DNA of 64,000 bases, from contig JBBBDQ010000308.1 in assembly GCA_037127315.1 (NCBI GenBank), positions 1,729,501-1,793,500 of the forward strand, written 5' to 3'. Shown in pieces: positions 1 to 11,116 of this stretch. The notes beneath the pieces are model-generated. The model saw nothing but the letters and a program-made list of their open reading frames with translations, did not search any database and was not told the origin of the DNA. Source of the stretch: Ascarosepion bandense (Eukaryota > Mollusca > Cephalopoda > Sepiida > Sepiidae). Both the position numbers and the translations under genes were made by a program. How positions within the stretch are numbered: position 1 is the stretch's first letter; the number at the start of each line of letters is the position of its first letter.

Positions 1-114
1 TGCTGTTTTCTTTTTGTAATTATTTTATTTCCCCTCCCCCGACTATAAGCTAATTTTCCTTTTCTTATTTTTTTCTGGTACAGCGCCTAATTATTGCTTG
101 CACTCCTGTTTTTG

Positions 115-526
115 TTTTTAATTTTCCAAGTTTTTAAGTTTTTCTTTATTTAAAATACTATTCTTTAAATTCTATATTAAAAAAAATCCTAATCTAATTT
201 TCATTTTAAGCAATATTTTCGTTTACTTTTTTGTTTTTCTGTTGATATGCGAACCATTTTTAGCTACATGTTCCTTTAATTAATTTTTTCAGTTTCCTAT
301 CTTCGTAAATATTTAGCATTGATCTTTTTATTTTCATTTTTTTAATAAAAAATTTTTTTTCCGTGTTGATCATGTCTTTGAAGTAAATTTATTTTAAAGT
401 AACTCAGTTTTTCGTCGTTCGTTTTAATTTTTTCCTTGCTACTGCTTGTACGTTAAACTAGTTTTATTTTTCTCTCCATATTTTGTATAAATAGTTTAAT
501 TTCTTTTGTTCTTTTCACAGTTTCTC
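115..526 (+). repeat. LTR-like terminal direct repeat, left copy
   Basis: About 410 bp that recurs in the same orientation at 1981-2401 with only scattered mismatches and small indels. Both copies share a TGTTGATATGC block, a TTCGTAAATATTTAGCATTGA block, a TATA-like TGTATAAATAG box and an end at CTTTTCACAGTTTC. Two like-oriented copies flanking a gag-like remnant suggest an LTR retroelement. Neither copy has clean TG/CA ends, and I found no primer-binding site or target duplication, so a plain duplication remains possible. Confidence 0.55.
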
Positions 527-879
527 TTTTTTAATTTTATTGTTTGAGAAATTGTTTATTTTTTAAACTCCGTGTTTTGCCTGTAAGAAAAAAATCACAA
601 AACAGGAAAAAAAGAAACAATCTTTTTAAAAATGGCCAACATAACTTGGTCGGTTGAAAACTGGTAAAAAAAAAATTAACCACCAGATAAAAATGTATAA
701 AAACCAGGAGTATATTGTCATCGACGACAAAAACAAAAATAAAAAGTATTGTTGCAGAAAATGGCTCAAATTCTGAAACCAGAAATTATACACTAAGCGA
801 AAAGAAGACCACCCAGAGGACAACAACAACAACAATAACAACAACAACAACAAAGATCATGTAGCGGTGGGAGAATCGC

Positions 880-1850
880 CTCATTGCTTCTAGTGGAGTG
901 GATATATATAATCAGCGTTTCAGAGTTCTTAGAGAAAACCAAGCGTTACGCACATCAAAAAAACGATTGGTTCTTGTTAGACCGAAGAAGTTACAGAGGG
1001 TTAAGAAAACAATTGTGTCCTCCTTTTTGATCGACAAGCGTTTGTGCAAAATTTTTAGCACCCCGAAAGATACCCTGATAAAATCTTTGACGTCACTGGA
1101 AGTTAAGCGCCGAGGAAAATGAAGGGTAAAGGTTACTTTATGTGGGACGTAGTAATACTTCCAAATTTGTTTATGTCTCCAATCGAGATTTCATAACCAA
1201 AGACGTCATAAGCAGCAACGAACATAAGGTCAGGGTAAGGACTAATTATCAGTATACGAGATTATTCATCAATAGGAGAACACTTAAGTGCCTATCCGGA
1301 AAAGTACGGTCAAATACTCAGTGCTACCTCTGATGACCTGAATGGGAGATGGAGTTTTGAAATGATGGTGGATCGAAAAGTTTTCATCTTTGCTGCAACT
1401 GCCTGGATGCATAGGGCCAGAAAAGGCCGGTCATTGTGACTGACTGAAAACCTATGTGCTGGAAGTGTGGAGAAACTAGTCACGTCTCCTCTTAATATCC
1501 AGAAAAAATTCTTTGGAGTTCTGGCCCCCGCTGACCAAAATCCTCCTCTATTTTGCCTATGATGGGCATGCCAACGATTGGGACTAGTGGCGTAAAACAA
1601 TTGGTTGGCTCTAATGTACGGCTCCTTTTTCCGGAAAAGTCAGGGAGAAGGAAAAGGAGGAATGGTCAGTCATTGGCAAGATCAGAGGGAAGCTCCAGAC
1701 AGCAAGAACTCAGAGAGCAAGAACTCAGTTAGCAAGAACTCAATACCCCGAATTCCCCGACGCATAGTCCCACTCCTTCTACCAGGATCCAAGGGCGATG
1801 ATTTGGCTAGCTACACCGACAAAATGAGAGCAAGAAAATAAGATACAAAG
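880..1850 (+). pseudogene. Degraded gag-like remnant with a CCHC knuckle
   Basis: Between the two direct repeats lie short open stretches in changing frames, with basic residues near 900-1120. At 1457-1500 the frame reads C-W-K-C-G-E-T-S-H, the start of a CX2CX4HX4C zinc knuckle whose last Cys is replaced by a stop. Just upstream (about 1390-1440) a second Cys/His cluster is split by a frameshift. Downstream a Ser/Arg/Asn-rich repeated segment (1700-1745) resembles a gag tail. I infer a dead nucleocapsid-type gene of a short LTR element. No protease, RT or integrase is visible. Confidence 0.45.
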
Positions 1851-1980
1851 CGAGTTTTGAGAAGAAGGAGAAACTGGAACAACTGAAATAAACCCTAAAG
1901 ATTTAAAAATCCCAGTGACATCTGGTAGTGCGCCTTTATTCTTCAGCGTCGTCTTCTCTTTCAATTAAAAAAAAAACATA

Positions 1981-2401
1981 TTTTATTTTCTATGTTTTTA
2001 AATCTTTCTTTACTTAAGTTAAAATACTCGTTTTAAAATTCAATACTTAAAAAAAAATCTTAAAATAATTTTTATTTTAAGCTACATTTTCGTTTACTTT
2101 TATGTTTTTCTGTTGATATGCAAACCATTTTTAGCTACCCATTCCTTTAATTAATTTTTCAGTTTTCTATCTTCGTAAATATTTAGCATTGACCTTGTTA
2201 TTTTTATTTTTTAATTAAAATCAAAATACTTTTCGGTGTTAATCATGTCTTTGAAGTAAAATTATTTTAAGGTAAACCCAGTTTTTCATCGTTCGTTTGA
2301 ATTTTTTTCCTTGCTACTGTTTGTACGTTAAACTAGTTTTATTTTTCTCTCCACATTTTGTATAAATAGTTTAATTTTTTTTTGTTCTTTTCACAGTTTC
2401 T
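1981..2401 (+). repeat. LTR-like terminal direct repeat, right copy
   Basis: Right-hand partner of the repeat at 115-526, same order of blocks, including the TGTATAAATAG box near 2360 and the final CTTTTCACAGTTTC. It is preceded by a run of A (1967-1976), which could pass for a weak polypurine tract. Divergence between the copies suggests an old insertion. Confidence 0.55.
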
Positions 2402-2910
2402 TGCACATCCAGTTACAAAATCTTTGACACCCACACAATCCAAGATGAGCACCTTCAAAAAAAGCTCACATACCGAAATTCAACCAAAAAAGGCTACACC
2501 AACTAATACCAAACTCATTTCTTACTCATAGACCATTTAATTCACCTAAAAAAACAATAAACGGACACCGTTAAACCGGACGGCATTAAAAGTCAAAGAA
2601 GTTCATCGATGGAATCAAATGAAAAAGAAAAAATCTAAACCCATCAACAACCTAAGGAAAGACGTGTGCCTAGTGGCGAGGAGGCAGACAGCAAAGGCAT
2701 TAACGAAAACGAACAAAATAAAATTTTTAAGATATCTTCTAAAAATTGAAGATAGCTTCTAAATTATAAGTCTGCTCAAAAACGTGGTGGAATGGAATAG
2801 GGTACGATCTGAGCCTTCTGTGTTATCTCGTTCTATTCCTTGAGGATGTCAGCATTTGCCTTTGTTTTATATTCTTGCGTTAGAGCCATTCCATTGCAAG
2901 ATATCGGCGA
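2402..2910. other. No gene seen
   Basis: About 500 bp without a supported gene. It starts right after the LTR-like repeat with A/C-rich sequence, so it may be the flank of that insertion. Confidence 0.5.
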
Positions 2911-2914
2911 TTCT

Positions 2915-3222
2915 GGTCCTACGCTGAATCATTATACCTGGAGCTACCACCTCGGCCATGTACTCTGCTTATGCTGATGTCGTTTTGGTTCTTGTGTTGA
3001 CAACCGATATTGACGATACCCGCAAAGAGATCAGAATATACGAGACGGTGACAGGAGCCTAGATCCACTGCAAATAAGTCTGTTGGTTTGTAGTTGGGCA
3101 CTTGGAAAAGAGTTTCTCTTCCCGGGTCTTTCCTCTGGACGGACCAGGCGGTCAAGATTCTCGGCGTCTGGTTCGGTCCCAATACCTTGCTTCAAATGAA
3201 TAAGCTTCATTTTAGTCTGTAG
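2915..3222 (+). pseudogene. LINE reverse-transcriptase fragment (L1/Tx1-like)
   Basis: On the plus strand, in more than one frame, the segment reads like the C-terminal half of a non-LTR reverse transcriptase. SAYAD-V at 2964-2981 corresponds to the YADD catalytic box with the second Asp lost. It is followed by a helix-like stretch ending Y-E-T-V-T-G-A, then by the box K-I-L-G-V-W-F-G-P at 3154-3180. The last two boxes are typical of L1/Tx1-type RTs. In-frame stops and a frameshift show it is dead. The clade is inferred from motif memory. Confidence 0.6.
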
Positions 3223-3244
3223 TTTCAGAGAAATCTTGTTTTGA

Positions 3245-4150
3245 CCAATACCATATTTACCTTTTTGAGTTTACTGTAAGGATTTCTGTTTTTCTGTCTA
3301 AGACCGATACCAGGTTTACCTTTTTGAGTCTACTGCAAGAATTTCTGTTTTTCTGTCTAAGACCGATACCATGTTTACCCTTTTGAGTCTACTGCAAGAA
3401 TTTCTGTTTTTCTGTCTAAGACCGATACCATGTTTACCTTTTTGAGTCTACTGCAAGAATTTCTGTTTTTCTGTCTAAGACCGATACCATGTTTACCTTT
3501 TGAGTCTACTGCAAGAATTTCTGTTTTTCTGTCTAAGACCGATACCATGTTTACTTTTTTGAGTCTGCTGCAAGAATTTCTGTTTTTCTGTCTAAGACCG
3601 ATACCATGTTTACCTTTTTGAGTCTACTGCAAGAATTTCTGTTTTTCTGTCTAAGACCGATACCATGTTTACCTTTTTGAGTCTGCTGCAAGAATTTCTG
3701 TTTTTCTGTCTAAGACCGATACCATGTTTACCTTTTTGAGTCTACTGCAAGACTTTCTGTTTTTCTGTCTAAGACCGATACCATGTTTACCTTTTTGAGT
3801 CTGCTGCAAGAATTTCTGTTTTTCTGTCTAAGACCGGTACCATGTTTACCTTTTTGAGTCTGCTGCAAGAATTTCTGTTTTTCTGTCTAAGACCGATACC
3901 ATGTTTACCTTTTTGAGTCTACTGCAAGACTTTCTGTTTTTCTGTCTAAGACCGGTACCATGTTTACCTTTTTGAGTCTGCTGCAAGCATTTCTGTTTTT
4001 CTGTCTAAGACCGATACCATGTTTACCTTTTTGAGTCTACTGCAAGCATTTCTGTTTTTCTGTCTAAGACCGATACCATGTTTACCTTTTTGAGTCTACT
4101 GCAAGACTTTCTGTTTTTCTGTCTAAGACCGATACCATGTTTACCTTTCT
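3245..4150. repeat. 59-bp minisatellite, about 15 copies
   Basis: Head-to-tail units of 59 bp (one of 58) seen by the spacing of ATGTTTACC at 3371, 3430, 3489, 3547 and 3606. Each unit contains GAGTCTACTGCAAGAATTTC and TGTCTAAGACCGATACC. Units differ by a few recurrent variants (CTACTG/CTGCTG, GAATTTC/GACTTTC, CCGATA/CCGGTA), which alternate along the array. The period is not a multiple of three, so it is not a coding repeat. The array runs straight into a LINE-A fragment at 4150. Confidence 0.95.
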
Positions 4151-4475
4151 GAGCTGAGTGAACTACTGAGAGTCGGAAAATATTCGCTGGAAACAAAGAA
4201 GAGAGCACTGAATTGTTACATGATGTTTGTTCTTCAATATGGCAGTGAATACTAGACAATTTCCTCAAAGATAAAGTATAGACTTCAAGCAATCGAAATT
4301 TTGGTCTACAGAAGGATGATGAGGATAAGATGGAACGAACATGTGGGCAACGATTGGGTTTTGGAGAGGATGCAAACGAAAAGTAAACTAATACTTAACA
4401 TCTGGAAAAAACAGCTGACATCCCTGAGACATGTAATGAGGAAGAAGGGCTTGGACAATCTGATACTTACAGGAA
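4150..4475 (+). mobile_element. LINE-A fragment, diverged
   Basis: Matches the C-terminal RT region of LINE-A: the nucleotide blocks GAAACAAAGAAGAGAG, TTCAATATGGCAGTGAAT and GGTCTACAGAAGGATGATG appear in the right order, followed by the block around GAGACATGTAATGAGGAAG. Several stops and indels. It is cut at its 5' end by the 59-bp minisatellite and loses similarity near 4475, before the 3' tail. Confidence 0.8.
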
Positions 4476-5955
4476 TAGTTTCTTGGGAAACTCATCACGT
4501 GGCGTGTCTTCGGCATTTTGAACAGGCGGAGACCATTTCTTTCCAGGTTAGGTCACAGCCGATGTCCTCAAACTATATTACTTGCCTCGGTCGGGAACAA
4601 GTGAAAGTTGTAATTTATCTTAGGGAACCATGCCACCCTGGCTGGTGACCTACGAAGAGCGGGTCTTTCTTGCAGTGGTGCCGTGTTAACATCACTTTCT
4701 CATGTGAGGTTAACCCCATGTTGTGGAGTATCTTTCGTTATAGTCGTGCTATGTCGGTTGCCAATCGACTTAACGCAGCCAAAATGTTAGGAACTTCGTA
4801 GTCTTTCAATTAAAGCTGACTCCTTAGTATTCGGCTAACTACCGACTAATATCAACTGCTTAGTAGTTTTACTGAACTCCAACGGAACTCTAAAGAACTC
4901 CAATGAACATTCCAAGAACTCCTAAGAATTTCAATATTTATTTTTGTATTAAATACAAAAAAAGTGGTACAAGGCCAAAATCGGGCATGAGGAAGGCTGG
5001 TCTTCAACTGTCTTAACATTGTACCTAGCTAGACTCAATCACTGACCCAAACATTTCTCAGTATTCCTTGCACCAAAAGAACACTTTCTTACAACGTCCA
5101 CCATAATACCTCAGTGTTAAACTTGCAACCCCATATGTAAAATTTTGTCTGTGGGGAAGGTGAATAACAATTTAAAAACCCCAATAATTATTTACATTCA
5201 ACACAACTATATAGAAGAAACTAAACAAAATAGTGTTAGTAATGAATACCCCACCCACAAATCCTTACTTGTGATAGATATATATATATCCGTTAACTGG
5301 ATGAAATCGATGCAGGACTATAAACATATGAACCAATCATTCATTCAAACACTCACACAAACATACACACATCCAAACACAAAAACAAATATGAAAATCA
5401 CACCCGAAATACAAAAGGCGACCCGCACCCACAGGAGAACTGACATATCTGATCACCTAAACAAAGTGAAGGGAGGAAGAATTAAACAGAGAAAATAGGG
5501 ACATAAATAAAACGGGCCGATGACCATACAAACCCTAACTAAGTAAATCAGAAAAGAAAACTAAAAAAAAACAAAATCAGTCCTACTCTAGTCAAAAAAC
5601 TGGGCTGGGGTATCAATGTTCAGCACAGAGAGAACAATATCCTAATGCCTAATTGGCATCAAAATGCCACTTCAAATCGGCTCCTAACTCCTACGAACTT
5701 CTCCCGTTAACTTCCTGTTAAACTCTTATTAATATAGGAGGGAGAGTCCATTATCTGAGGTGTGTTTCCCCATAACACCCCACTAGATGAAACGGTTTAC
5801 CGGGGTATGGTCCCTTGGAGACATCATGTGAGTGAATTAGGAGATGGTTGAGGGCCAGTGATACCCATCTACCGAACGTACATTGTACGTACCACCTCTA
5901 TGCAAAGAAAACAGGAAATTTTCACATGAAACAACAAAAAAGGTTACTGGCATTT
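4476..5955. other. No gene seen; short shared repeat at 4486-4560
   Basis: About 1.5 kb with no supported gene. Positions 4486-4560 (TTCTTGGGAAACTCATCACG, then GTGGCGTGTCTTCGGC) resemble 8406-8475, so part is dispersed-repeat sequence. A short perfect inverted repeat, ACGTACA-T-TGTACGT, lies near 5877-5893. An A/C-rich stretch at 5340-5480 is open by composition only. Confidence 0.4.
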
Positions 5956-5959
5956 TAAT

Positions 5960-6082
5960 ATAAAAGTGGTTCTCTTGTACAGCAGTGAATGCGGCACAAT
6001 CTCATCACAGATGGAGAAGAAACGCGACGCATTACGAATGTGATTCTTCAGAAGAATACCAAGAATACGTAAGCAAGAACGA
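5960..6082 (+). mobile_element. LINE-A fragment, strongly diverged
   Basis: A short piece matching the LINE-A order CAGTGAATGC, GGCACAATCTCATCACAGAT, ATTCTTCAGAAGAATACC. It ends at 6082, where a second LINE-A copy restarts from an earlier coding position (the AAGGACTAGAAATAAACAGC block). Two LINE-A insertions are therefore joined head to tail here. Confidence 0.6.
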
Positions 6083-6846
6083 AGTTTTAGAGAAAGTAAC
6101 AAGAAAGGACTAGAAATAAACAGCACGAAAACCGAATGTATGGTCATCAGTAAAAAGGGCAGCCCAAAATGCCAAATACAGGTCGGGGATACCAGAATAA
6201 AACAAGTACAAAAATTTAAATACCTGGGAAGCGTTATAACAGAAAACGGAAAGTAGGACACAGAGATCCGAAAGCGAATTGGCATGGCGAAAGAAGCATT
6301 TCCAGAAGTAAAGTATTAAGAAACAGGACAATTTCGCTAGAAACAAGGAAGAGAGTACTGGGTTGCTACGTGCTGTCCGTCCTTCAATATAGCAGTGAAT
6401 GATGGACAATACCATCAAATATCAAGGAAAAACTTGAAGCAACTGAAATGTGGTTCTACAGAAGGATGCTGCGAATATCTTGGATCGAGCATGTGAGCAA
6501 TGATGAGGTCTTGGAAATGATGGAAACAAAAAAGAAATTAATACTGAGCATCAGGAAGAGACAGCTGAAGTTTCTGGGACACGCAATGAGGAAGGAGGGT
6601 CTGGAGAACCTGATACTAACAGGCCAGATAGAGGGAAAAAGAAACCGGGGAAAGCAACGGATAACGTATTTGAAGGGCCTAATCAGGTGGATAACAGAAC
6701 GAGGATTGCACGGTGTAACAGGAGAAGGCGTGCTCAGAGCCACCAGGGACAGGGAAACGTGGAAAGCCATGATCGCCTAGGTCCTGAAGGGACAGGGCAC
6801 ATAGAAGAAGAAGAAGAAGAAGAAGAAGAAGAAGAAGAAGAAGAAC
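6083..6846 (+). mobile_element. LINE-A copy with intact 3' end
   Basis: 5'-truncated LINE-A. It starts just after where the YADD box would be and runs through the GLEINxKKTE-type region, KYLGSVIT, RKRVLxCYVxSVLQY, SE-WTIPS, ATEMWFYRRMLRISWIEHVSNDEVLE and GKQRITYLKGLIRW to the family's usual end. The longest open piece is 6448-6780 (110 codons). Stops and one frameshift precede it (6256, 6295). The 3' end is the microsatellite (GAA)n, as expected for RTE-type LINEs, which end in short tandem repeats. Not functional. Confidence 0.85.
6804..6846 (+). repeat. (GAA)n tail of LINE-A
   Basis: About 14 AAG/GAA units immediately after the conserved LINE-A 3' end GGGACAGGGCACATA. The same junction, with fewer units, ends most LINE-A copies in this window, so the triplet is part of the element and not host sequence. 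Confidence 0.9.
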
Positions 6847-6954
6847 GGAAAATTATACGTTTCATCAAAAATGGATAGCTGAAATTTCTACAGGATATAT
6901 CATGAAGAATAAGGGCTTGGCAGTTTTGAAATTCTCTAGATATATTGAAGGTCC

Positions 6955-7253
6955 AGTCAGTTAAGTGCCATACGTGATACACTCTTTTGGCGATCATGTT
7001 TCGTAGGAGACATGACTAACTGGGCAGAAGATTATCCCGCAGTAGGATGCCATTGCTTTCTGCGGTAGACTGGTTGTCGACCAAGGCTATAGGACCCTAA
7101 TCTGTCCTATTATTTAACCCATAACTGGAGGGAAGAGACGGATTAATACATTTCCCAAGAGTATTTGTGAGTAAGTGAATGCAAGGAATTCAACTGGAAT
7201 TCGAATTCGGCTGCCTGATTTGTCGTTCCGAGCCGCTAACCACTACACCATAA
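6955..7253 (-). mobile_element. tRNA-derived SINE, nearly full length
   Basis: Reverse-complement copy of the window's commonest SINE. From the head (7253 down): a tRNA-like A box (GTGTAGTGG), an anticodon-like stretch GGAACGACAAATC, the B box GAATTCGAATTCC, then the shared core around ATGGGTTAAATAA...TCTGTCCTATTATTTAACC on the plus strand, and a tail ending in CAGTTAAGTGCCATACGTG. RNA polymerase III internal promoter layout. Some box positions are mutated. Confidence 0.85.
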
Positions 7254-8522
7254 CAAAAAAAGATTACAGAGACAAACAAAAAACTTCCTAACAACCTTGT
7301 ATAAATAGTTTGTAGAACGGAGATGAAGTGATATAAGCAAAAAGATAATATTTACTAAGAGCTATAAAGAACAGGAAGTTGTGGAGAGGCATGAGCGTTC
7401 AAGTATCGGAGGGATAGAGCATATAGAAAATAAAGTCTCTCCTTCTTTCATTCTTTATTCTCTCTTTCTCGTGTAGTCCGTCTTTTATTTTTATTTTTTT
7501 CGTCTCTTTGTTCCTCAGCAGTAAGTTTGCTTATCAAAAATACCTTAAAGAATAATATTTTTTTAACTTTAACCCAGAAACAAAAGAACCGTAGAGCAAA
7601 GAAAAACATTTGAAAAATAGTAAGAGTAACACTGTGACTAGGGTTGAATGAAATAACAGAAGATTGTATTGCACCAGGGTGAGCTTGCCTGCTTTCGTAC
7701 ACCAATCAGAAGTATCCGAAAGTTAATAGCGACCAACTCAATAGGTTATCAAAAGTCAATTCTTTAGACTTATCTACGTCAGGCCACTTCATCTCAAATC
7801 TACAGAATGTATCTCTTTAACTATATAATCCAGACCCCGTACTGTACTTAAGAGACTAATGGCGAACATCCGTCCCCTTTCATCAATTTGGCTCGCAAAA
7901 TTGATTAGCTGTGCCGTTAGAAACTAGCATTAAAAGTCGATTCCTGTTGGTTGATTCAAACAAATTCAAAGATACTCCTTTCTGCCCGACCCTTGCACAC
8001 TTATTGCCTCCTCATTTCTAGTGTGCCTTCCCCATTAATGACTTGTGATGCTACAATGATAAACTAATTGAAGCATCGGTTATCACTTAGGTATCTTTAT
8101 TCCCGAGCGAATAAGCTTTTTAACCGCTGGCCGCGTCACGTTAACTGATAATTCCGATAGAGGTTAGCTTAAATTGGCCTATATAAGATCTTGACAAATA
8201 ACACTAGAAACACGTCTCTATCGATGGAGAGAACTGCTTCCCCTGTTAGCCGATCTGGTCACCGATCGACGTAAGCATATTGTCTTTTTACTTCTTTCTT
8301 TCGTCCTTAATTCAGTAAGGGGAGCCGACGTGATGAGCTGAGCTATTCACCATTCTCCTGCAAATATAGCGGTCGTAAGTTGGGGTCTGGGTTTCAAAGA
8401 ATGGATTTCTTAGTATTCTCATCGTGTGGCGTATCTTATTCGTTTTAACCTGGCGAAGCCAATCTCTCTTATATAAAGCATATTTAATGCATACGCAAGT
8501 ACACTACCTTACTTATATAAAA
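7254..8522. other. Unassigned, possible LTR or promoter-like segment
   Basis: No convincing gene. Around 7990-8385 the composition becomes more balanced and there is a TATA-like CCTATATAAGATC near 8178, followed by a possible transcript start and, at 8406-8475, the short repeat shared with 4486-4560. This could be an LTR and leader of an unrecognised retroelement, but I could not find paired repeats or a target duplication. Confidence 0.3.
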
Positions 8523-9021
8523 CTAGCAGTATAGCCCAGCGTTGCTCGGGTGTAATGAAAGCTTTAAAACTAATCCATGGTCCTGGAGCTCAGACTCTTT
8601 GGATATTGGCACGAAAGACTAAAAACCAATAGTTGTTTCCAGTTAAAGCGAAACTGTAGACTGAAAGAAAAATGAATGGATGTAAGTCAAATTTTGATTT
8701 CCTGGTATCGATATCAAATTTTCTGCACTATTGTAAGAACTGTAACTTTGAAATTCTGAATATCGTTTCTTATGTCTTTGTCTATGAGGGTATCAAATTT
8801 GATTAAAATCGGACCACTCCTTCTATAACCCGATTTTTTCGATTATCGATTTTCGACACAAAACCTAGCTAAAAACACTCGCAGACGCTTATAGTACATC
8901 TGTGTAAATTTTCAAGAAAATCGGTTCAGCCGTTTCGGAGTCTATAGGTAACGGACACACACAGAGTCACAGAGAGAGAGAGAGAGAGAGAGACAAAGTT
9001 CCATTTATAAATGAGTTTAGA
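8523..9021 (-). mobile_element. Non-autonomous Helitron-like element, copy 1
   Basis: On the minus strand it starts TCTAAACTC and ends in a GC hairpin (CCCGAGCAACGCTGGGC) about ten bases before the final CTAG, and sits between A and T. This is the Helitron signature: 5' TC, 3' hairpin plus CTRR, insertion at AT, no target duplication. Internally it carries the family's AAAATCGGTTCAGCCGTTTC block and a short (AG)n. It lacks the roughly 200-bp (TA)n middle segment that longer copies have. It encodes no Rep/helicase. Confidence 0.75.
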
Positions 9022-9204
9022 TTAGATACCCTTGTTTTCATTTCAATCTTTTTTTTATGTGCTATATTCCTTCATTTGTCATATCCCTTTCATTCATGAC
9101 ACTTTACAACATCTGATCCCTTCGGTCCTTTGGAAGCGTTTTTCGCGTTACCAAGTTATCTACCTCACCACTGTTTCTCCATCCATTCACACAAATTCGT
9201 CGGG

Positions 9205-9755
9205 TAGGGAGCAAAAAGAGCAGCCCCAAAATCCAAATACAGGTGGATGATACTAAAATCAAGCAGGTACAAAAATTTAAATACCTGGGAAGTGTTCTAA
9301 CTGAAGACGCAAAGTGCGCCACAAAGATCAGAAGACGATTTGGCAGGGCGAAAGACGCATTCCAGAAGCTGAGTAGAATATTAACAGACAGGAAAATGTT
9401 GCTAGAAACAAAGAAAATATTATTGCATTGCTACGAGTTGTTATTTCTTCAATATGGCAGTGAAAATTGGACAATATCATCGAAGACAAAGGAAAAACTT
9501 GAAGCAACTGAAATGTGGTTCTACAGAAGGATGCTGCGGATATAATGGATCGAGCACGCGAGCAATGATGAGTTTTGGAAAGGCTGGTAACGAAAAGGAA
9601 ATTAATATTGAGCATCAGGAACAGACAGCTAAAGTTCCTGGGACATTCAATGGGGAAGGAGGGTTTGGAGAAGCTGATACTGACAAGCCAGATAGAGGGA
9701 AAAAGAGACAGAGGAAAGCAGCGAATAAGATGTTTGAAGGGCCCGAGTAGATTTA
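9205..9755 (+). mobile_element. LINE-A copy, 5' and 3' truncated
   Basis: Runs from the region encoding KNPNTG...IKQVQKFKYLGSVLTED through RRFGRAKDAFQKLSRIL, ETKKILLHCYELLFLQYGSENWTISS and ATEMWFYRRMLRI. An in-frame stop comes just after RRMLRI (9543). A further open piece in another frame (9575-9760) continues with KRKLILSIRNRQLKFLGHSMGKEGL. It ends at 9755 within the KGPSR codons, before the (GAA) tail, where repeat D begins. Confidence 0.85.
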
Positions 9756-9756
9756 A

Positions 9757-9925
9757 ATAAATCAGACCGGTAGATTTAAATATATAATACTGTTTAATTA
9801 AAAACAGAATATCTACTTAAATATGAGTATCGATCAAAAATAATGTTCAAACAAATCATTTCAAATTGTCGGTTGTTTATAACCAAGTTTCGTTAATCTT
9901 CGTTAATTTCCGTAATAAATAAATA
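9757..9925. repeat. Dispersed repeat D, copy 1
   Basis: About 165 bp nearly identical to 26196-26360. Shared blocks include CAGACCGGTAGATTTAAATA, TACTGTTTAATTAAAAACAG, AATATCTACTTAAATA and CCAAGTTTCGTTAAT. AT-rich and without coding capacity. Family unknown; a MITE or SINE fragment is possible. Confidence 0.75.
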
Positions 9926-9926
9926 A

Positions 9927-9998
<72 letters not shown>
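9925..9998. repeat. Compound TA/TG/TA microsatellite
   Basis: (TA)n then (TG)n of about 20 units then (TA)n, directly following repeat D. Confidence 0.95.
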
Positions 9999-10064
9999 TC
10001 ATTCGGCGTTATAACTAGGTTCTTACGTATCAATTCAGTTCATATACTTAATTGGAGTAGATAG

Positions 10065-10245
10065 ATCTATCTATCGCCCGGTTCACACTCCACCCACGTC
10101 TATTGAACAGGTTAAGAGGCTCATCCCTTGTTCCCTGTTTAGGATGTGGTTTCCGGCTTTCTCTTTTCCAATCTTTTCACTATTACGTAGCCCTCTGCAC
10201 ATCAGTGGCGTTACCGCCTTGCTCGGGGTGATACGATTAAAAAAA
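10065..10245 (+). mobile_element. LINE-B 3' end
   Basis: Ends with the family signature CTGCACATCAGTGGCGTTAC, CGCCTTGCTCGGGGTGATAC and then GATTAAAAAAA. The upstream part (CGCCCGGTTCACACTCCACC) matches the reverse complement of 57000-57178. Only the 3' untranslated end is present, a normal outcome of 5' truncation during target-primed reverse transcription. The following 300 bp (10246-10544) are AT-rich with no gene. Confidence 0.8.
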
Positions 10246-10544
10246 ATATACTGAATCAGTAATGAATTAGAATATCTTAAAACCGTCGCTCATAATATTT
10301 AACTATATTTTCTTACATTTTAATTTGTTCATAAATAAAACAAATATTTTTATTTTTATCGCAATTGTAATTTCTCATAAATAAAAAAATTACGTCTTTA
10401 GTTTAAATGCAAATCCTTGTTTAAAACGATTGTCAATGATGTAGAAAGTGTTTTTTTTCTAACAGATGATTTATATTAGGTTAAAATTTTAAAAATTATA
10501 TCCTGGCATGTTATGAAAAAGAGTATTCCTAACAGACGTCACAG

Positions 10545-10905
10545 CTTCTTTTTCTTTGTGTCTTGTCTTTTCAGGACGTAGGCGATCATGGCCTTCCATG
10601 TCTTCCTATCCCTGGCGGCTCTTAGCATGCTTTTTACTGTTACACCTCCTAAACCCCGTTCTGCCATCCACCTGAACAGTCCAGTCAAGTACGTCACAAG
10701 CTATTTTCCTCTATCTCTCCTTTCCTCTATCTGGCCTGTTAGTATTAGGTTCTCCAAGCCATCCTTCCTCATTGCATGTCCCAGGAACTTTACCTGTGTC
10801 TTTCTGATGCTCAGTATTAATTTCCTTTTAATTTTTCATTCTTTCCAAAACTTAATCATTGCTCATATGCTCGATCCATGATATCCACAGCATCTTTCTG
10901 CATTC
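10545..10905 (-). mobile_element. LINE-A copy, 3' part
   Basis: Reverse complement of the LINE-A 3' end: CTTTTCAGGACGTAGGCGAT followed by CATGGCCTTCCATGTC and on to TGCTCATATGCTCGATCC. Covers roughly the last 120 codons. A frameshift lies near 10833, and the 5' limit is near 10905. Confidence 0.85.
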
Positions 10906-11116
10906 CTAAAACCACTTGAAACTGAGTTGTATCAGTGCCGACTAGGAATCGAAACTTATTCGTGTTATAACAAGAAGGGAGAAAGTTTTTGCTCCGGCGT
11001 TTACAAGACAACGGTGACAAGAATCTTAAGCCACATTGATTTTATTTTTCTCTGTGTGTAACCATCCTCCACCAAAAAGAAATAAAAAAAATTAATTTCC
11101 TTCAAATATTGAGGAA

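Noticed and set aside
3430..3621. Repeat-encoded peptide in the 59-bp minisatellite
   Set aside because: The 59-bp period is not divisible by three, so the frame rotates and soon hits stops.
3245..4150. CRISPR array from regular spacing
   Set aside because: No unique spacers between identical repeats: the whole 59-bp unit is repeated. The sequence context is eukaryotic.
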